A program made the translations under genes and the position numbers. The notes under the pieces are model-generated. The model was not told the origin of the DNA and did no database searches. It was given only the letters and a program-made list of their open reading frames with translations. Source: DAOVXM01 sp963746255 (lineage in GTDB: Bacteria > Chloroflexota > Anaerolineae > Anaerolineales > UBA4823). Taken from it: 64,000 bases of DNA. Below are positions 36,960-46,496 of this stretch, in pieces (the stretch's first letter is position 1; each line of letters begins with the position of its first letter). The stretch is from positions 558,001-622,000 of the forward strand of contig CAVVAJ010000001.1 in the NCBI GenBank assembly GCA_963746255.1, written 5' to 3'.

Positions 36960-37022
36960 CCCTTGCGAAGGATAAGACGGGGAGGGCAACTCACTCCCTC
37001 CCAACAACTACCTTCGCAAGGG
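36960..37022. terminator. Nested hairpin after the macroglobulin gene
   Basis: Outer stem CCCTTGCGAAGG (36960-36971) with CCTTCGCAAGGG (37011-37022), a perfect 12-bp match. Inner stem GGGAGGG (36980-36986) with CCCTCCC (36996-37002). No clean T tract follows, so it may be a terminator or a structured 3' end. Confidence 0.55.
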
Positions 37023-37110
37023 GGCATTTCCCAACGCGTTTTTAAATTTATACGATAAAATGGGCTTGTAACCAAAATTCACCGCGCTTGTCGCTAAACA
37101 ACTCCTCCCC

Positions 37111-38046
37111 ATGCGCTGTTCAATCGTCATCCGTTCATATAATGAAGCCAGTCATATCGGGCGCTTGCTGGAGGGCATCCTGCAGCAGACGATTAAGGAT
37201 ATCGAAATCATATTGGTTGACTCGGGTTCGACTGACAACACACTGGAAGTCGCGGGGAATTATCCAGTTACAGTGTTCCAGATTCCACCAGAGGACTTCA
37301 CCTTCGGACGCTCGCTGAATGCGGGCATCTCCCACGCCAGCGCAGACCTGGTTGTAATCGCCAGTGGGCATGTCTACCCTGTCTATCCGGATTGGCTCGA
37401 TCACCTGCTGGCACCCTTTGCCGACCCTGAAATCGCCCTGACTTATGGGATGCAGCGCGGCAACAGCGAGACAAAATTCTCTGAACAGCAGGTCTTCAAC
37501 CACTGGTTCCCAGAGGTTTCCGACCAACGCCAAATGCACCCCTTTTGCAACAATGCAAACGCGGCCATCCGCCGCGCCCTGTGGCAGATACAGCCCTATG
37601 ATGAGACGCTCAGTGGATTGGAGGATATCGCCTGGGCAAATTGGGTGCTCAAAGAAGGTTATGCAATCAGTTATGTCGCCGAAGCCGAGATCATCCATGC
37701 CCATGATGAAACCCCCCACGATGTTTTCAACCGCTACCGGCGTGAAGCGATGGCATTTAAACGCATATACCCTCAAGAGAGCTTCTCCAGGTGGGATTTT
37801 GCCCATTTAGTAACTACCAATATTGGCAGCGATCTATGGATGTCTGCCCGGGAAGGGTCTATCTGGCGTCACTTCAGCGGGATACTATGGTTTCGCTGGA
37901 TGCAATTCTGGGGGACTTACGAGGGTTACCGTCAATCTGGCCCGTTAACCTGGGAACTGCGCAAGACCTTTTATTACCCGCATGGTGTAAGCACTTCAAG
38001 CGCGATAAATAGGCGGGATGTAGAACCAATCGAGTACGATAACTAG
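37111..38046 (+). CDS. Family 2 glycosyltransferase
   Basis: A 311-residue GT-A type enzyme: IVIRSYNEASHIGRLLEGIL (GT2 start), the nucleotide-sugar loop ILVDSGSTDNTLEVA, SLNAGISHASADLVV, a DxD-like part SGHVYPVYPD and WANWVLKEGYAISYV, which resembles rhamnosyl or mannosyl transferases. No signal or membrane helix, so it is a cytoplasmic-side enzyme building an envelope glycan. The start has no strong ribosome site (TCCTCCCC upstream), so a leaderless or weakly translated message is possible. The substrate cannot be predicted. Confidence 0.82.
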   Translation: MRCSIVIRSYNEASHIGRLLEGILQQTIKDIEIILVDSGSTDNTLEVAGNYPVTVFQIPPEDFTFGRSLNAGISHASADLVVIASGHVYPVYPDWLDHLLAPFADPEIALTYGMQRGNSETKFSEQQVFNHWFPEVSDQRQMHPFCNNANAAIRRALWQIQPYDETLSGLEDIAWANWVLKEGYAISYVAEAEIIHAHDETPHDVFNRYRREAMAFKRIYPQESFSRWDFAHLVTTNIGSDLWMSAREGSIWRHFSGILWFRWMQFWGTYEGYRQSGPLTWELRKTFYYPHGVSTSSAINRRDVEPIEYDN

Positions 38047-38281
38047 TTCTGATCAACTAACAATAAAACCTATATTCCGACCATACAGTCGGAGGCGGCT
38101 TCCCCATTCTCCACGCCAGCTATCCACTTGATTGATACACGATCCTGCTGAGCATTAGGAACGCTTAAGGTTGAGAATAGCCGGCTATAAAGACCGCTAG
38201 CTCAAGGGATGATATGCTTCGGTCAATCATGCATTCAGTGGCAATAAAAAACTCAACCAACAACATCTTTAAGGAGTAAGA

Positions 38282-38773
38282 ATGACAAAGTATCTCATTG
38301 CACTCGCAGCTGTACTGCTGGCCTTAGCTTTTCCCTTCGGTGCTGCATTGGCAGCACCCAATAACGACACTCTGCCACAAGCGGGTCCATATGAAGGCAT
38401 CTTCTATGGAATGATCCAGGGGGACCGCGAGAGCCAGGCACCAATCGTTATAGCATTAAAACAGCGCGGGGAGGAAATCTCCGGCACCATTTACTTAGGT
38501 GAAGGACTGTTCATTGACGGCGGTGTGTGTGGGAAAGTAAATGTGCCCTCCACCCAGCAGGCTGCCCGCGGGATCAACAATGCGACCGACCCCAACCGGC
38601 TGCAGGCAAAGACAACGTTTAACGTCAGCGGCTTCCAGCTTGATGCCAGCTTGAACAGCCTGCTCTCCGCCGATGGCAATACGCTCACAGCAATTGCCAA
38701 AGCCGATCTGCCTTGGTTTTGCGGCACTGACCCCACACTGAAAGCCAATCTACAGCGCTACTTGGCAAAGTAA
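38282..38773 (+). CDS. Secreted protein of unknown function
   Basis: 163 residues; signal peptide (residues 1-24, MTKYLIALAAVLLALAFPFG then AALA). Mature region has two separate Cys and repeated beta-strand patterns (ISGTIYLGEGLFIDGG, TFNVSGFQLDASL). No enzyme motif. The start follows AAGGAG. I do not recognise a family. Confidence 0.65.
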   Translation: MTKYLIALAAVLLALAFPFGAALAAPNNDTLPQAGPYEGIFYGMIQGDRESQAPIVIALKQRGEEISGTIYLGEGLFIDGGVCGKVNVPSTQQAARGINNATDPNRLQAKTTFNVSGFQLDASLNSLLSADGNTLTAIAKADLPWFCGTDPTLKANLQRYLAK

Positions 38774-38846
38774 TTTATTCAGCATATTTGAGCATATTCA
38801 AGCCGGTAGAATATTGAGCACACCCCCAAAATCACCAGACCAAAAA

Positions 38847-38882
38847 CCGCCTGCCTAAGAAGAGGACATATCAGGCAGGCGG
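38847..38882 (-). terminator. Intrinsic terminator of the PPOX-type gene
   Basis: On the minus strand CCGCCTGCCT pairs with AGGCAGGCGG (10-bp perfect stem, 38882-38873 and 38856-38847) and is followed by TTTTT. A clean Rho-independent terminator just past the stop at 38889. Confidence 0.8.
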
Positions 38883-38888
38883 CGGCAT

Positions 38889-39386
38889 TCAATCGCTGAA
38901 CTCCCAACGGGTCGCGGTCTGCGGATATGCACTTTCCAACCAGGCGAAGGCACACCGGGGCTGCAGCTGGTAAGTCAGCGTATTGGGCAAATCTACATCG
39001 ATGTCATATTTCTGTGTATAAAGATTATTGATCTGCTCAAGAAAATGCCGATCTGTGACCTGCACAGCAAGACCTTCCAAAATCACGACTTCATCACCAC
39101 TCTCAAGATGGACTACTGCCTTTGGGTTGGCAGCCAGGTTCATTGCTTTGCGTGAGGCAGGGTCAGTGGCAAAGAATATACCCCCAGCATGCCAAACTCC
39201 CCAAACCGGAGCGGCATGGGGGACGTTCTGTTCAGAAACCGTTGCCAGCCAGTAGTTGCGCGCATCCGTCATGCGGTTCTCAACGAAAGACCACGGCAGC
39301 AACTCACTGGACTCGCCAACCGGTTCGATCCCATAGCTCTTTGGCAGCCGCGGCCGGCTGGAATGGGTGGGGTTGCGCTCTACCAT
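38889..39386 (-). CDS. Pyridoxamine 5'-phosphate oxidase/FMN split-barrel family protein
   Basis: A 165-residue FMN- or F420-binding split-barrel protein. Family blocks: NYWLATVSEQNVPHAAPVWG (central barrel), GIFFATDPASRKAMNLAANP and KAVVHLESGDEVVILEG. Such proteins act as flavin-dependent oxidoreductases, or as haem- or flavin-binding proteins; the specific reaction cannot be read. It is a single gene. Confidence 0.75.
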   Translation of the reverse strand: MVERNPTHSSRPRLPKSYGIEPVGESSELLPWSFVENRMTDARNYWLATVSEQNVPHAAPVWGVWHAGGIFFATDPASRKAMNLAANPKAVVHLESGDEVVILEGLAVQVTDRHFLEQINNLYTQKYDIDVDLPNTLTYQLQPRCAFAWLESAYPQTATRWEFSD

Positions 39387-39487
39387 CTATATCTCATCCC
39401 TATTCATTTCTAGACTGCTTGAATCTACTCTGTAAAATTAGCACCACGAAAGGACGGATTTAGCCCATCCGTGCTTGGTATCCAAAT

Positions 39488-40786
39488 TTACTTGGCGACT
39501 ACACTTAACTTATTGACCTGAATATAAGGCATCAAACCAGGGAAGATCGCACCTGGACCACTCACCCATACACGCTCCTGGCTGATGGCGGTAATGTCGT
39601 GGAGGACATCATACACGTTACCAGCTAGCATAACATCTTTGACGCGTCCGACGATTTCTCCATACTCAATTTTAAAACCCAGAAATACGTTGGCCGAAAA
39701 CTCACCGTTGATCGGATTACCTTGCCCTAATCCAATATAATCGTGAACGAGGAGACCCTGCTTGATCCCTTTCAACATCTCAGCATGAGGCGTATCACCA
39801 GCATTAATGACCAGATTGGTAGGTTTACGCTGGGCACCATGACCTGTGGGAACTGCTCCCGCCCTACCAGCGGTGTCCAAGTCGTAGAAGAAATTACGTA
39901 AGACACCTTTTTCTACTATAGGAGTAACGCGGCGAGAAATGCCCTCGTCATCGAAGGTACTGGATAAGGGACCATTGTCAATCAGTGGGTCGTCCACTAG
40001 GCTAAAACCCGGGTCGGCAACCGGTTTACCGATCTTGTCTCGCAATGGTGATTCTCCCAAGTAGACACTCTTGCCATCAACTCCAAGAAGCAGTGAGAAC
40101 AAGATCGCGACCAATCCCCTGGGTGTGAAAATAACTGGATATTCGCCGGTCTGCAGCGGGGCAATGCGCTCAGCCATACGGAAGAATTGGATGGCACGCT
40201 CAGCAATGTCTTCCGTATCTACCAGACGTTTTTTTTGGCCAACACTATGCCATGCAAATAGGATATCTGTACCACGCACCAACTCACCAAACGCTTCAAG
40301 ATTAAAATCGGTGTGCTCGTCAGCGTAGACGGCATTAGCGGAATTGGCAAACTCATTCACGACAAAATTCTTACCAATGTTCGCCCCGGTCAGGATCTCA
40401 TCGTTATATGACTTGATCATATCCATCATCCCCTGACCCAGCTGGATCATCTCAGGCATACCAAGCAATCGTATCGCAGGATCGTTAGTCTTTACCGGAT
40501 GGGTAGGCTGGGAAACAGGCATCTCGTAATGGGCGATATTACCAAACTCTGCGGCTTCAAGGGCGCGGTTGACCACGCCATCTATATCATGAGGATCGGT
40601 GGTTAAAGAGGTGCCCACTCGATCCTTGTGAATTACTGTGACCTTGATATCTGTGCGCTGCGATACTTCGGCTGATTTAAGTCGATCAAACTCGAAATTC
40701 ACATCGCTCATTTCTTGAACTTGCATAACAGCCTGAGCGGATTGGGCTTTCTGCAGCGCTTTTTCAACAATCTGCTCAACGATCAT
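39488..40786 (-). CDS. tldE: TldE/PmbA-like subunit
   Basis: 432 residues, half of the TldD/TldE metalloprotease heterodimer, which trims peptides such as microcins. TldE lacks the zinc motif and forms the partner barrel; typical blocks here are EFDRLKSAEVSQRTDI, ILTGANIGKN and GFKIEYGEIVGRVKDVMLAG. Start at 40786 behind GGAGG, overlapping TldD by 4 bases (ATGA), so the pair is co-translated. A longer frame upstream lies inside TldD and is not the start. Confidence 0.88.
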   Translation of the reverse strand: MIVEQIVEKALQKAQSAQAVMQVQEMSDVNFEFDRLKSAEVSQRTDIKVTVIHKDRVGTSLTTDPHDIDGVVNRALEAAEFGNIAHYEMPVSQPTHPVKTNDPAIRLLGMPEMIQLGQGMMDMIKSYNDEILTGANIGKNFVVNEFANSANAVYADEHTDFNLEAFGELVRGTDILFAWHSVGQKKRLVDTEDIAERAIQFFRMAERIAPLQTGEYPVIFTPRGLVAILFSLLLGVDGKSVYLGESPLRDKIGKPVADPGFSLVDDPLIDNGPLSSTFDDEGISRRVTPIVEKGVLRNFFYDLDTAGRAGAVPTGHGAQRKPTNLVINAGDTPHAEMLKGIKQGLLVHDYIGLGQGNPINGEFSANVFLGFKIEYGEIVGRVKDVMLAGNVYDVLHDITAISQERVWVSGPGAIFPGLMPYIQVNKLSVVAK

Positions 40787-42153
40787 TGCTGGCCTCCGAT
40801 AACGCAATCCTGGATGCGCACATAAGGTCCGCCCACACCCACCCGCAGGGGATATTGACCACTCTTCCCACAGCCGCCGCGACCATTCGGATACCAATCC
40901 ACGTGGTCCCCAATCATATCTATATTCAATAAGGTTTCGAAGACATTGCCGGTCAAAACTACATCCCGCACCAGCTCTGCGATCTGCCCATCACGGATCA
41001 TATAGCCATAGCCTGCCGAAAAAGTGAACATCTCCAGGGCAGTTTGTCCGCCAAATGCGTTTACGGCTAAAACTCCAAGTTTGATATCCTTAAGCATATC
41101 ATCCAGATTGGCAGTACCGGGTTTTATGTAGGTGTTGGTCATGCGCACGATGGGTGGGTGCTTGAATGCCACAGCACGAGCGTTTCCCGTGGGAAGTTCG
41201 CCCAGTTTGGCAGCGGTCTCACGTGAATGCAGCCTACCAACCAGGATGCCATGCTTGATAAGATACGTCTCCTGGGTTGGAACCCCTTCATAATCATTGT
41301 GATGCGTTCCCAACCCGCCCGGGAGCGTTCCGTCATCGATAATATTCAAACCATCCATACCAAAGCGCTTGCCAAGCTGCATTAATTCCTTCATGCGCTC
41401 GTTCTCATAGACGAAGTCCGACTCGCTCAGGTGGCCGAATGCCTCATGCGTGAAGACACCGGTCAACAAAGGATCGGTAATTACAGTGTATTTGCCTCCG
41501 GTCACGGGTGGCGCTGAGAGAAGTTCAACCGCCTTGCTCGCCGCCCGGATAGCTCTTTTATGCGCGTTCTCGACACTTCCATAACCATCTAATCCACCAG
41601 CATTATCAAAACCCTTCTGGATGATATCGTCCTGGCGGGCAACTGCCAACAGATCTATGTAGACATCAGGTATTTCTTCCCTAATATTTGTCCCCTGGCT
41701 GTTGGCATATGAAATTGTCTTAAAGCTATCGCCATAACGCACATCCGTAGTCTGTATCTTCTCGTGGTAGCTTAGGATGATCTGGTTGTACTCTTCGGTT
41801 AGGGCTTTCTTTTCGGCCAAGGGAATATGGCGGAAGTCTTTTTCCATCTTGGCAGGGATATTCACTACAACCGGGTCCACCGGGGCAAAGAAGGTCTGCC
41901 CACCACCCACGAGACGGGCGGTTTCACAAGCCTCGCTGACGTGGTGCGCTAGGTTTTCCAGGTCGTTGAATGTGACGTAACCCCAACCGCCCTTGAACAA
42001 GGCCCGCACGATACCGCCAACAGTGCGCGAGGAACCGATCGAATCGGGATCTGGGCCGCGAAAAGTCACCCAGGATTCGGTAACATCCTCAATGCGGATA
42101 TCGACATAGTCGACATCGTGATTATTCAGCGCCTGCATGAGTCGATCTTGCAT
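40783..42153 (-). CDS. tldD: TldD metalloprotease subunit
   Basis: 456 residues. The zinc motif HEAFGHLSE (HExxxH) sits near residue 239. Other TldD blocks: GDSFKTISYANSQGT and TALEMFTFSAGYGYMIRDG. With TldE it forms the active metallopeptidase cleaving small or unfolded peptides, sometimes maturing ribosomally made peptides; no precursor peptide gene is obvious nearby. The start ATG at 42153 follows AGGAG. Confidence 0.9.
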   Translation of the reverse strand: MQDRLMQALNNHDVDYVDIRIEDVTESWVTFRGPDPDSIGSSRTVGGIVRALFKGGWGYVTFNDLENLAHHVSEACETARLVGGGQTFFAPVDPVVVNIPAKMEKDFRHIPLAEKKALTEEYNQIILSYHEKIQTTDVRYGDSFKTISYANSQGTNIREEIPDVYIDLLAVARQDDIIQKGFDNAGGLDGYGSVENAHKRAIRAASKAVELLSAPPVTGGKYTVITDPLLTGVFTHEAFGHLSESDFVYENERMKELMQLGKRFGMDGLNIIDDGTLPGGLGTHHNDYEGVPTQETYLIKHGILVGRLHSRETAAKLGELPTGNARAVAFKHPPIVRMTNTYIKPGTANLDDMLKDIKLGVLAVNAFGGQTALEMFTFSAGYGYMIRDGQIAELVRDVVLTGNVFETLLNIDMIGDHVDWYPNGRGGCGKSGQYPLRVGVGGPYVRIQDCVIGGQQ

Positions 42154-42781
42154 ATATCCTCCTAATGGGTAGTAGTATGGATATCATCTTTGAGCATACG
42201 GTCGCAAATGGGCGAAACTTCGCTAGCATTATTACACCTCATGCAAGACCCTTAGACGATAAGACAATGCCGCCACCCTGATAAATGGTTGGATCGGATT
42301 TTGGTTTACCAACTCGATTTTCTTCCGTGTAATTTTGATAATGTTAGTTCGCTCACAACACCATGCAGATGGATTCGCTAGCGAGAAAATATAGCGCTGA
42401 AGTTGGTCAGTGGCTTTTTTGATAACCGAATTGTTTTATCCCGCCCGCTATGCCGGTATTAGCTTATGTTGTAGTACTAAAGGTACCCATTGTTCCGTCA
42501 AATTTGATTGTATGGTAAGAAAAGAGTATAGACGGAACACTTTAAGCTTTGTCAAGGGGGTAATAACTCGGATATCGATCGAAGCTTTCATCCTTGACAA
42601 AGCACTTCAATATTATACGAAATTACTAAGAGCTATACAAGCGCGTCTTGCCCTGCGATTTGATCGCTGCACCTCTCCAGAACGATTCGGTCAGGGCCGA
42701 AAACCTGGTGTCTAATATGCCGCTATGCTATACTCCCAAATCTAACCAATCAACATACGAAAAAATGAAAGGACCTATAAA
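42154..42781. other. Intergenic region with inverted repeat
   Basis: No gene supported; the frame at 42410-42715 looks random. It contains GCTTTGTCAAGG (42546-42557) and its exact reverse complement CCTTGACAAAGC (42592-42603), 34 bp apart. A ribosome site GAAAGGA precedes the next gene. Confidence 0.45.
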
Positions 42782-43279
42782 ATGACAACCAAAACAGATT
42801 ACACCGCGGATGAATGGCAGAAAATCATCGCCGCCCCATATTACACTGCGATGTTGGTCGTAATTGCCGACTTTAATGTGACTTTCTTCAGGGAGATCGG
42901 CGCCATGGTACAGGCTGTTACCGCCACTGTCGCAGGCACTAAAAACGAGCTGCTCAAGCAGATCGCTAAGGATTTCGGTCAGAAAGAGAATCAAGAGCTG
43001 ATCAGACCCGAATTAGAAGGTTTGAAAAGCGAGCAAGATCCAGCCATCCTACAGCAGAAAATGGTGGAATATGTAGTAGCGACCTGTGATCTGGTAACAG
43101 AAAAAGACCCTGATGACGGCGCAGCTTATCGCAAATGGCTGCTTTATCTGGCAGATGCCACCGCCAATGGCTCAAAAGAAGGTGGATTCTTAGGTATCGG
43201 CGCGGTGCGAGTTAGCGACCAAGAACAATACGCGCTGGATGAGCTAGCGAATGTGCTGGGAGTAAAGCAAGAGGAATAG
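42782..43279 (+). CDS. Conserved soluble helical protein, function unknown
   Basis: 165 residues, mostly helical, acidic (TTKTDYTADEWQKIIAAPYY; LKSEQDPAILQQKMVEYVV). No signal, membrane helix or known motif. The start follows GAAAGGA. I do not recognise the family; it may be a member of one restricted to Chloroflexota-like bacteria. Confidence 0.55.
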   Translation: MTTKTDYTADEWQKIIAAPYYTAMLVVIADFNVTFFREIGAMVQAVTATVAGTKNELLKQIAKDFGQKENQELIRPELEGLKSEQDPAILQQKMVEYVVATCDLVTEKDPDDGAAYRKWLLYLADATANGSKEGGFLGIGAVRVSDQEQYALDELANVLGVKQEE

Positions 43280-43620
43280 TCTACAGATAGCCTACAGTAC
43301 CTCGTTTGTAAAAAACGACTTGGAAGAGCGGCAAGTACCGAGCTGACTCTACTCAGCTGTAAACTGGTAACCCATCATGCTAGGGAGAGGTGCAATTATC
43401 AAGCAAACGTATCACAAGTCACAACCTTTACTCCTCACACTTGGTAGTAATAACTTGAGTTTTTTCTATACCTGTCCCTCATCAGCTCCCCCGGATTGAA
43501 ATCGCAGCTTAAAAAAATTGGTAACAAAAATCTTATTCGCAAAGTACCATTCTCTGTTTGACAGCATGCACTGCCACCACTATACTCCCTGCAAATCAAT
43601 TCATCGCTTTGGAGGTTTAC
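43280..43620. other. Intergenic region before the beta-helix lipoprotein
   Basis: Nothing recognised apart from the GGAGG ribosome site just before 43621. Confidence 0.4.
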
Positions 43621-45246
43621 GTGAAAAACACCAAGCTGATTGTCTTCATCGCAACCCTACTCCTGGCCGTACTGGCCTGCAACCAACCCCAGTCCGAAGC
43701 GACCAACCAAGAGACACAAGTCGCCATGTGGGTTGCGGAAACCTCCACCGCGCAAGCCACCGCTATCAGCGCTACTTCTGCGCCATCCCCCACAGCAACC
43801 ATCACTCCCACACCCACGGTGACCCCCACGCCGCAGCCCACGACGGTCGTAGTCCAGGCGGATGGCAGCGGTGATTATGCCACGCTTGCCGAAGCGGTAG
43901 CAGCCGTTCCTCCAAGTTCGACGATCGTTCTCGGTCCGGGAGATTTCCCGGTCGAAGGTCCACTGGAATTCAGCAAACCGCTTACCCTGCAAGGGGCCGG
44001 TTTAGAGCAAACATTCGTGCGATCAGCCTCGGGAGAGAACATCATTCTGTATATGGGGCCGGGTGAGTTTAATCTCAGCGGGATTTCATTTAACTTTGAA
44101 GGTACCGAATTACACAATGTCGTCAGCATCAAGGACGCCGAAGTCAAGATCGACAACTGCGGGTTCACTGGCGGGATCTGGGATGAAGAGCGCGAATCCG
44201 GCGGGGTCGGTTTAGTGCTAAAAGGTGACACCCGCGGTACGGTCAGGAACAGCACACTGGAGAACAATACCCTGCACGGATTGGAAATTAGTGATACGAG
44301 TGATATCACCATCGAAGGCAACGATTTGACCGGAAATGGCAGCAATGGGATGACCCTTTTTGATAATGCCCGGGTAGTGGCACGAAATAACCGCAGTACT
44401 CTAAATGGGAACCACGGCTTTGCCGCCTGGGATCAGTCAATTTTGATCCTGGAGAACAACGTGTGCAGCGAGAATTCGGGCAGCGGTATCCGCTATGGGA
44501 ATAATTCGAGCGGGACAGCAAGCGAAAACCAGTGCACTGGCAACAACTTCTCCGGATTCATAATCGCTGAGGATGCGGGACCGATTTTAGAGAACAATTT
44601 CTCCAGCCTAAACACTGAATCTGGGTTCGCCTACTTTGAAAATTCTAGTGGTGAAGCGCGTGGTAATGAAAGCTCTGGTAACGGATATCACGGCATAGCA
44701 ATCCATGATGCTGCCCAACCGCTGCTGGACGGCAACACCTGCGCCAATAACACCGAGACGGGTATCGTCTACTTTGGGACAGCCTCCGGAACAGCGCAGA
44801 ACAATAAGACAACCGACAACGGCTACCATGGTTTTGAATTCCAGGAACAAGCTTCCCCGACGATCACCGGCAATACCTGCTCAAGCAACCAGGAAGCCGG
44901 GATGCAGGTAGCTGATGAAAGCAAACCCACGATCGATGACAACAAGTGCGCGTCTAATGGATTATCCGGGATCATCGTGGAGGACTCGGCCCGACCGACC
45001 ATCCTGAACAACACACTAATCAACAACGCTGAAGCGGGTTTATTATTCGAAGGTATGGCTGCGGGGACGGCTACTGGAAATGAGATCTACGGGAATAAAT
45101 GGGGGATCTATCTGGATGACAGCGCTTATCCAGAACTGAACAGCAACGAAATATATAATAATAGCTCCGCCAATATCTATGACCGTCGTGGAAGTTCAAA
45201 TCTGGATGCAATGCGCTTACGGTTTGTGTCGCTGACCGGAGCATAA
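43621..45246 (+). CDS. Parallel beta-helix lipoprotein (NosD/right-handed helix type)
   Basis: 541 residues. GTG start at 43621 right behind GGAGG. Lipobox LLAVLAC (Cys ~20) follows a signal; then a Thr/Pro-rich linker (TPTPTVTPTPQPTT) and from residue ~85 a right-handed beta-helix of roughly 22-residue turns with many NNTCSSN-like and NGYHG-type units (NGYHGFEFQ, NSGSGIRYGNNSSG). Domains of this kind bind or cleave polysaccharide, but no catalytic residues are evident. Anchored outside the membrane. Confidence 0.82.
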   Translation: MKNTKLIVFIATLLLAVLACNQPQSEATNQETQVAMWVAETSTAQATAISATSAPSPTATITPTPTVTPTPQPTTVVVQADGSGDYATLAEAVAAVPPSSTIVLGPGDFPVEGPLEFSKPLTLQGAGLEQTFVRSASGENIILYMGPGEFNLSGISFNFEGTELHNVVSIKDAEVKIDNCGFTGGIWDEERESGGVGLVLKGDTRGTVRNSTLENNTLHGLEISDTSDITIEGNDLTGNGSNGMTLFDNARVVARNNRSTLNGNHGFAAWDQSILILENNVCSENSGSGIRYGNNSSGTASENQCTGNNFSGFIIAEDAGPILENNFSSLNTESGFAYFENSSGEARGNESSGNGYHGIAIHDAAQPLLDGNTCANNTETGIVYFGTASGTAQNNKTTDNGYHGFEFQEQASPTITGNTCSSNQEAGMQVADESKPTIDDNKCASNGLSGIIVEDSARPTILNNTLINNAEAGLLFEGMAAGTATGNEIYGNKWGIYLDDSAYPELNSNEIYNNSSANIYDRRGSSNLDAMRLRFVSLTGA

Positions 45247-45383
45247 ATTCAACTCGCAAGATCCGATACCAATGAAGACAGCGCATGCTCACAAATGACG
45301 CATACGCTGTTGGTAATATTCTGCATTCACTCACGAAATCAAACCTAGTGAGATTTTTCGGTCATGCTGAATAAGGTTAGGTA

Positions 45384-45812
45384 CTACTCCGAGTACAGCT
45401 CGGGTTGCGGGTATCCAAGTGGGACACCGTCTGCGTTGTAGGCGTTGACATAATCCGCCGAAACCCACGCTTGCCCATCCGGTGATATCGTGGTCGGCAC
45501 GCTGATCTGCCACCAACCGCCATCTGGGGTTACCGCAACGATGGGCGCACTTGAACCGGCGGGTGCCACACCGTAGCTAGGGAACTCTGTACCGGGTCCG
45601 CTGCGGACATTGATGGCTGCCCCAGCAACAGCATAAGGTCCTGAGAAAGACGGTGGCGCAGGAAGGTTAACCGGTGGACCTTCGGGCGCGGGCGTCAATG
45701 CCTTGCCCACCAACACACCTACCAACAACACAAGGATTACACCAACTACAACCATTACAATCGTTACTAGGGTGTTGCTAGTCTTCTTTTCAGTTGAGAT
45801 TTCTTCACTCAT
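45384..45812 (-). CDS. Membrane-anchored SH3b-domain protein
   Basis: 142 residues: a membrane helix (TLVTIVMVVVGVILVLLVGV) at 15-36, a Pro-rich linker and a bacterial SH3-like domain (INVRSGPGTEFPSYG; WWQISVP; QAWVSADYV). SH3b domains bind peptidoglycan or other wall components. Its neighbour on the same strand is another small envelope protein. Confidence 0.8.
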   Translation of the reverse strand: MSEEISTEKKTSNTLVTIVMVVVGVILVLLVGVLVGKALTPAPEGPPVNLPAPPSFSGPYAVAGAAINVRSGPGTEFPSYGVAPAGSSAPIVAVTPDGGWWQISVPTTISPDGQAWVSADYVNAYNADGVPLGYPQPELYSE

Positions 45813-45886
45813 ATATAATTACTCCTTTCCCTATTTGTTATTTGCAGCTCTAGTTTAATTTGCTAGATACGCCGAATACGTGCGGG

Positions 45887-46303
45887 TTAAATCTTGAATG
45901 TCCGCCGGACACCGGGCATCAGCAGGTAGATGAGGATGATTGCCGGCAATATAATCGTCAGTCCACCGCAGATCAAGCCCCAAACTCCACCGGTAAACAT
46001 GCTGATCAAGCCCGAAACGACGTTCAAACCTACCGCGATCAATGCCAGATACCACGCCCAGCGGTATACGCCCAGCAGCCCAAAACCAACGACAATCTGG
46101 ACGATGCCAGCCAAGACGCCTATGAATGCCGATACGCCGGTTGATGCGCCGGCGGAAGCCAAACCTTCCGCGCCGACCATGCCTCCAAAGAGCGAGCCAA
46201 GACCCGCCACACCCAGAACGAGCAAACTCCATAATAACGATATACCACCCAGGATGAAGGCGAGGATGGCAATAATTGTGACACCTGCAGGACGATTCTT
46301 CAT
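45887..46303 (-). CDS. Small four-helix membrane protein
   Basis: 138 residues, start at ATG 46303 behind GAGGAGA (a longer start at 46324 is less likely). Hydrophobic segments GVTIIAILAFILGGISLLWS, GVSAFIGVLAGIVQIVVGFG, YLALIAVGLNVVSGLISMF and LICGGLTIILPAIILIYLLM make four membrane helices. No family identified beyond general similarity to small conserved integral membrane proteins. Confidence 0.68.
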   Translation of the reverse strand: MKNRPAGVTIIAILAFILGGISLLWSLLVLGVAGLGSLFGGMVGAEGLASAGASTGVSAFIGVLAGIVQIVVGFGLLGVYRWAWYLALIAVGLNVVSGLISMFTGGVWGLICGGLTIILPAIILIYLLMPGVRRTFKI

Positions 46304-46496
46304 TTCTATCTCCTCTTGGTACATGATGATGAGCCAGTAACCAGATTATATACGATCTGCCAGATGAGTAGGGCTTTGTACCAATAAATAAGTTTAACAA
46401 AAAGCGGTAAGGCTACTTACATGACCAAGTCGTGTATCTTCAGTGGAGTGTCGCTGGCGAGGAAAGTGATGATATTACCTGGAGCGGATCACAACT

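Noticed and set aside
37135..37806. A 223-codon antisense frame opposite the glycosyltransferase
   Set aside because: Shadow of the GT2 reading frame; the plus-strand product has clear family motifs.
42410..42715. A 101-codon open frame in the gap after TldD
   Set aside because: No ribosome site, random-looking composition and overlap with the inverted repeat.
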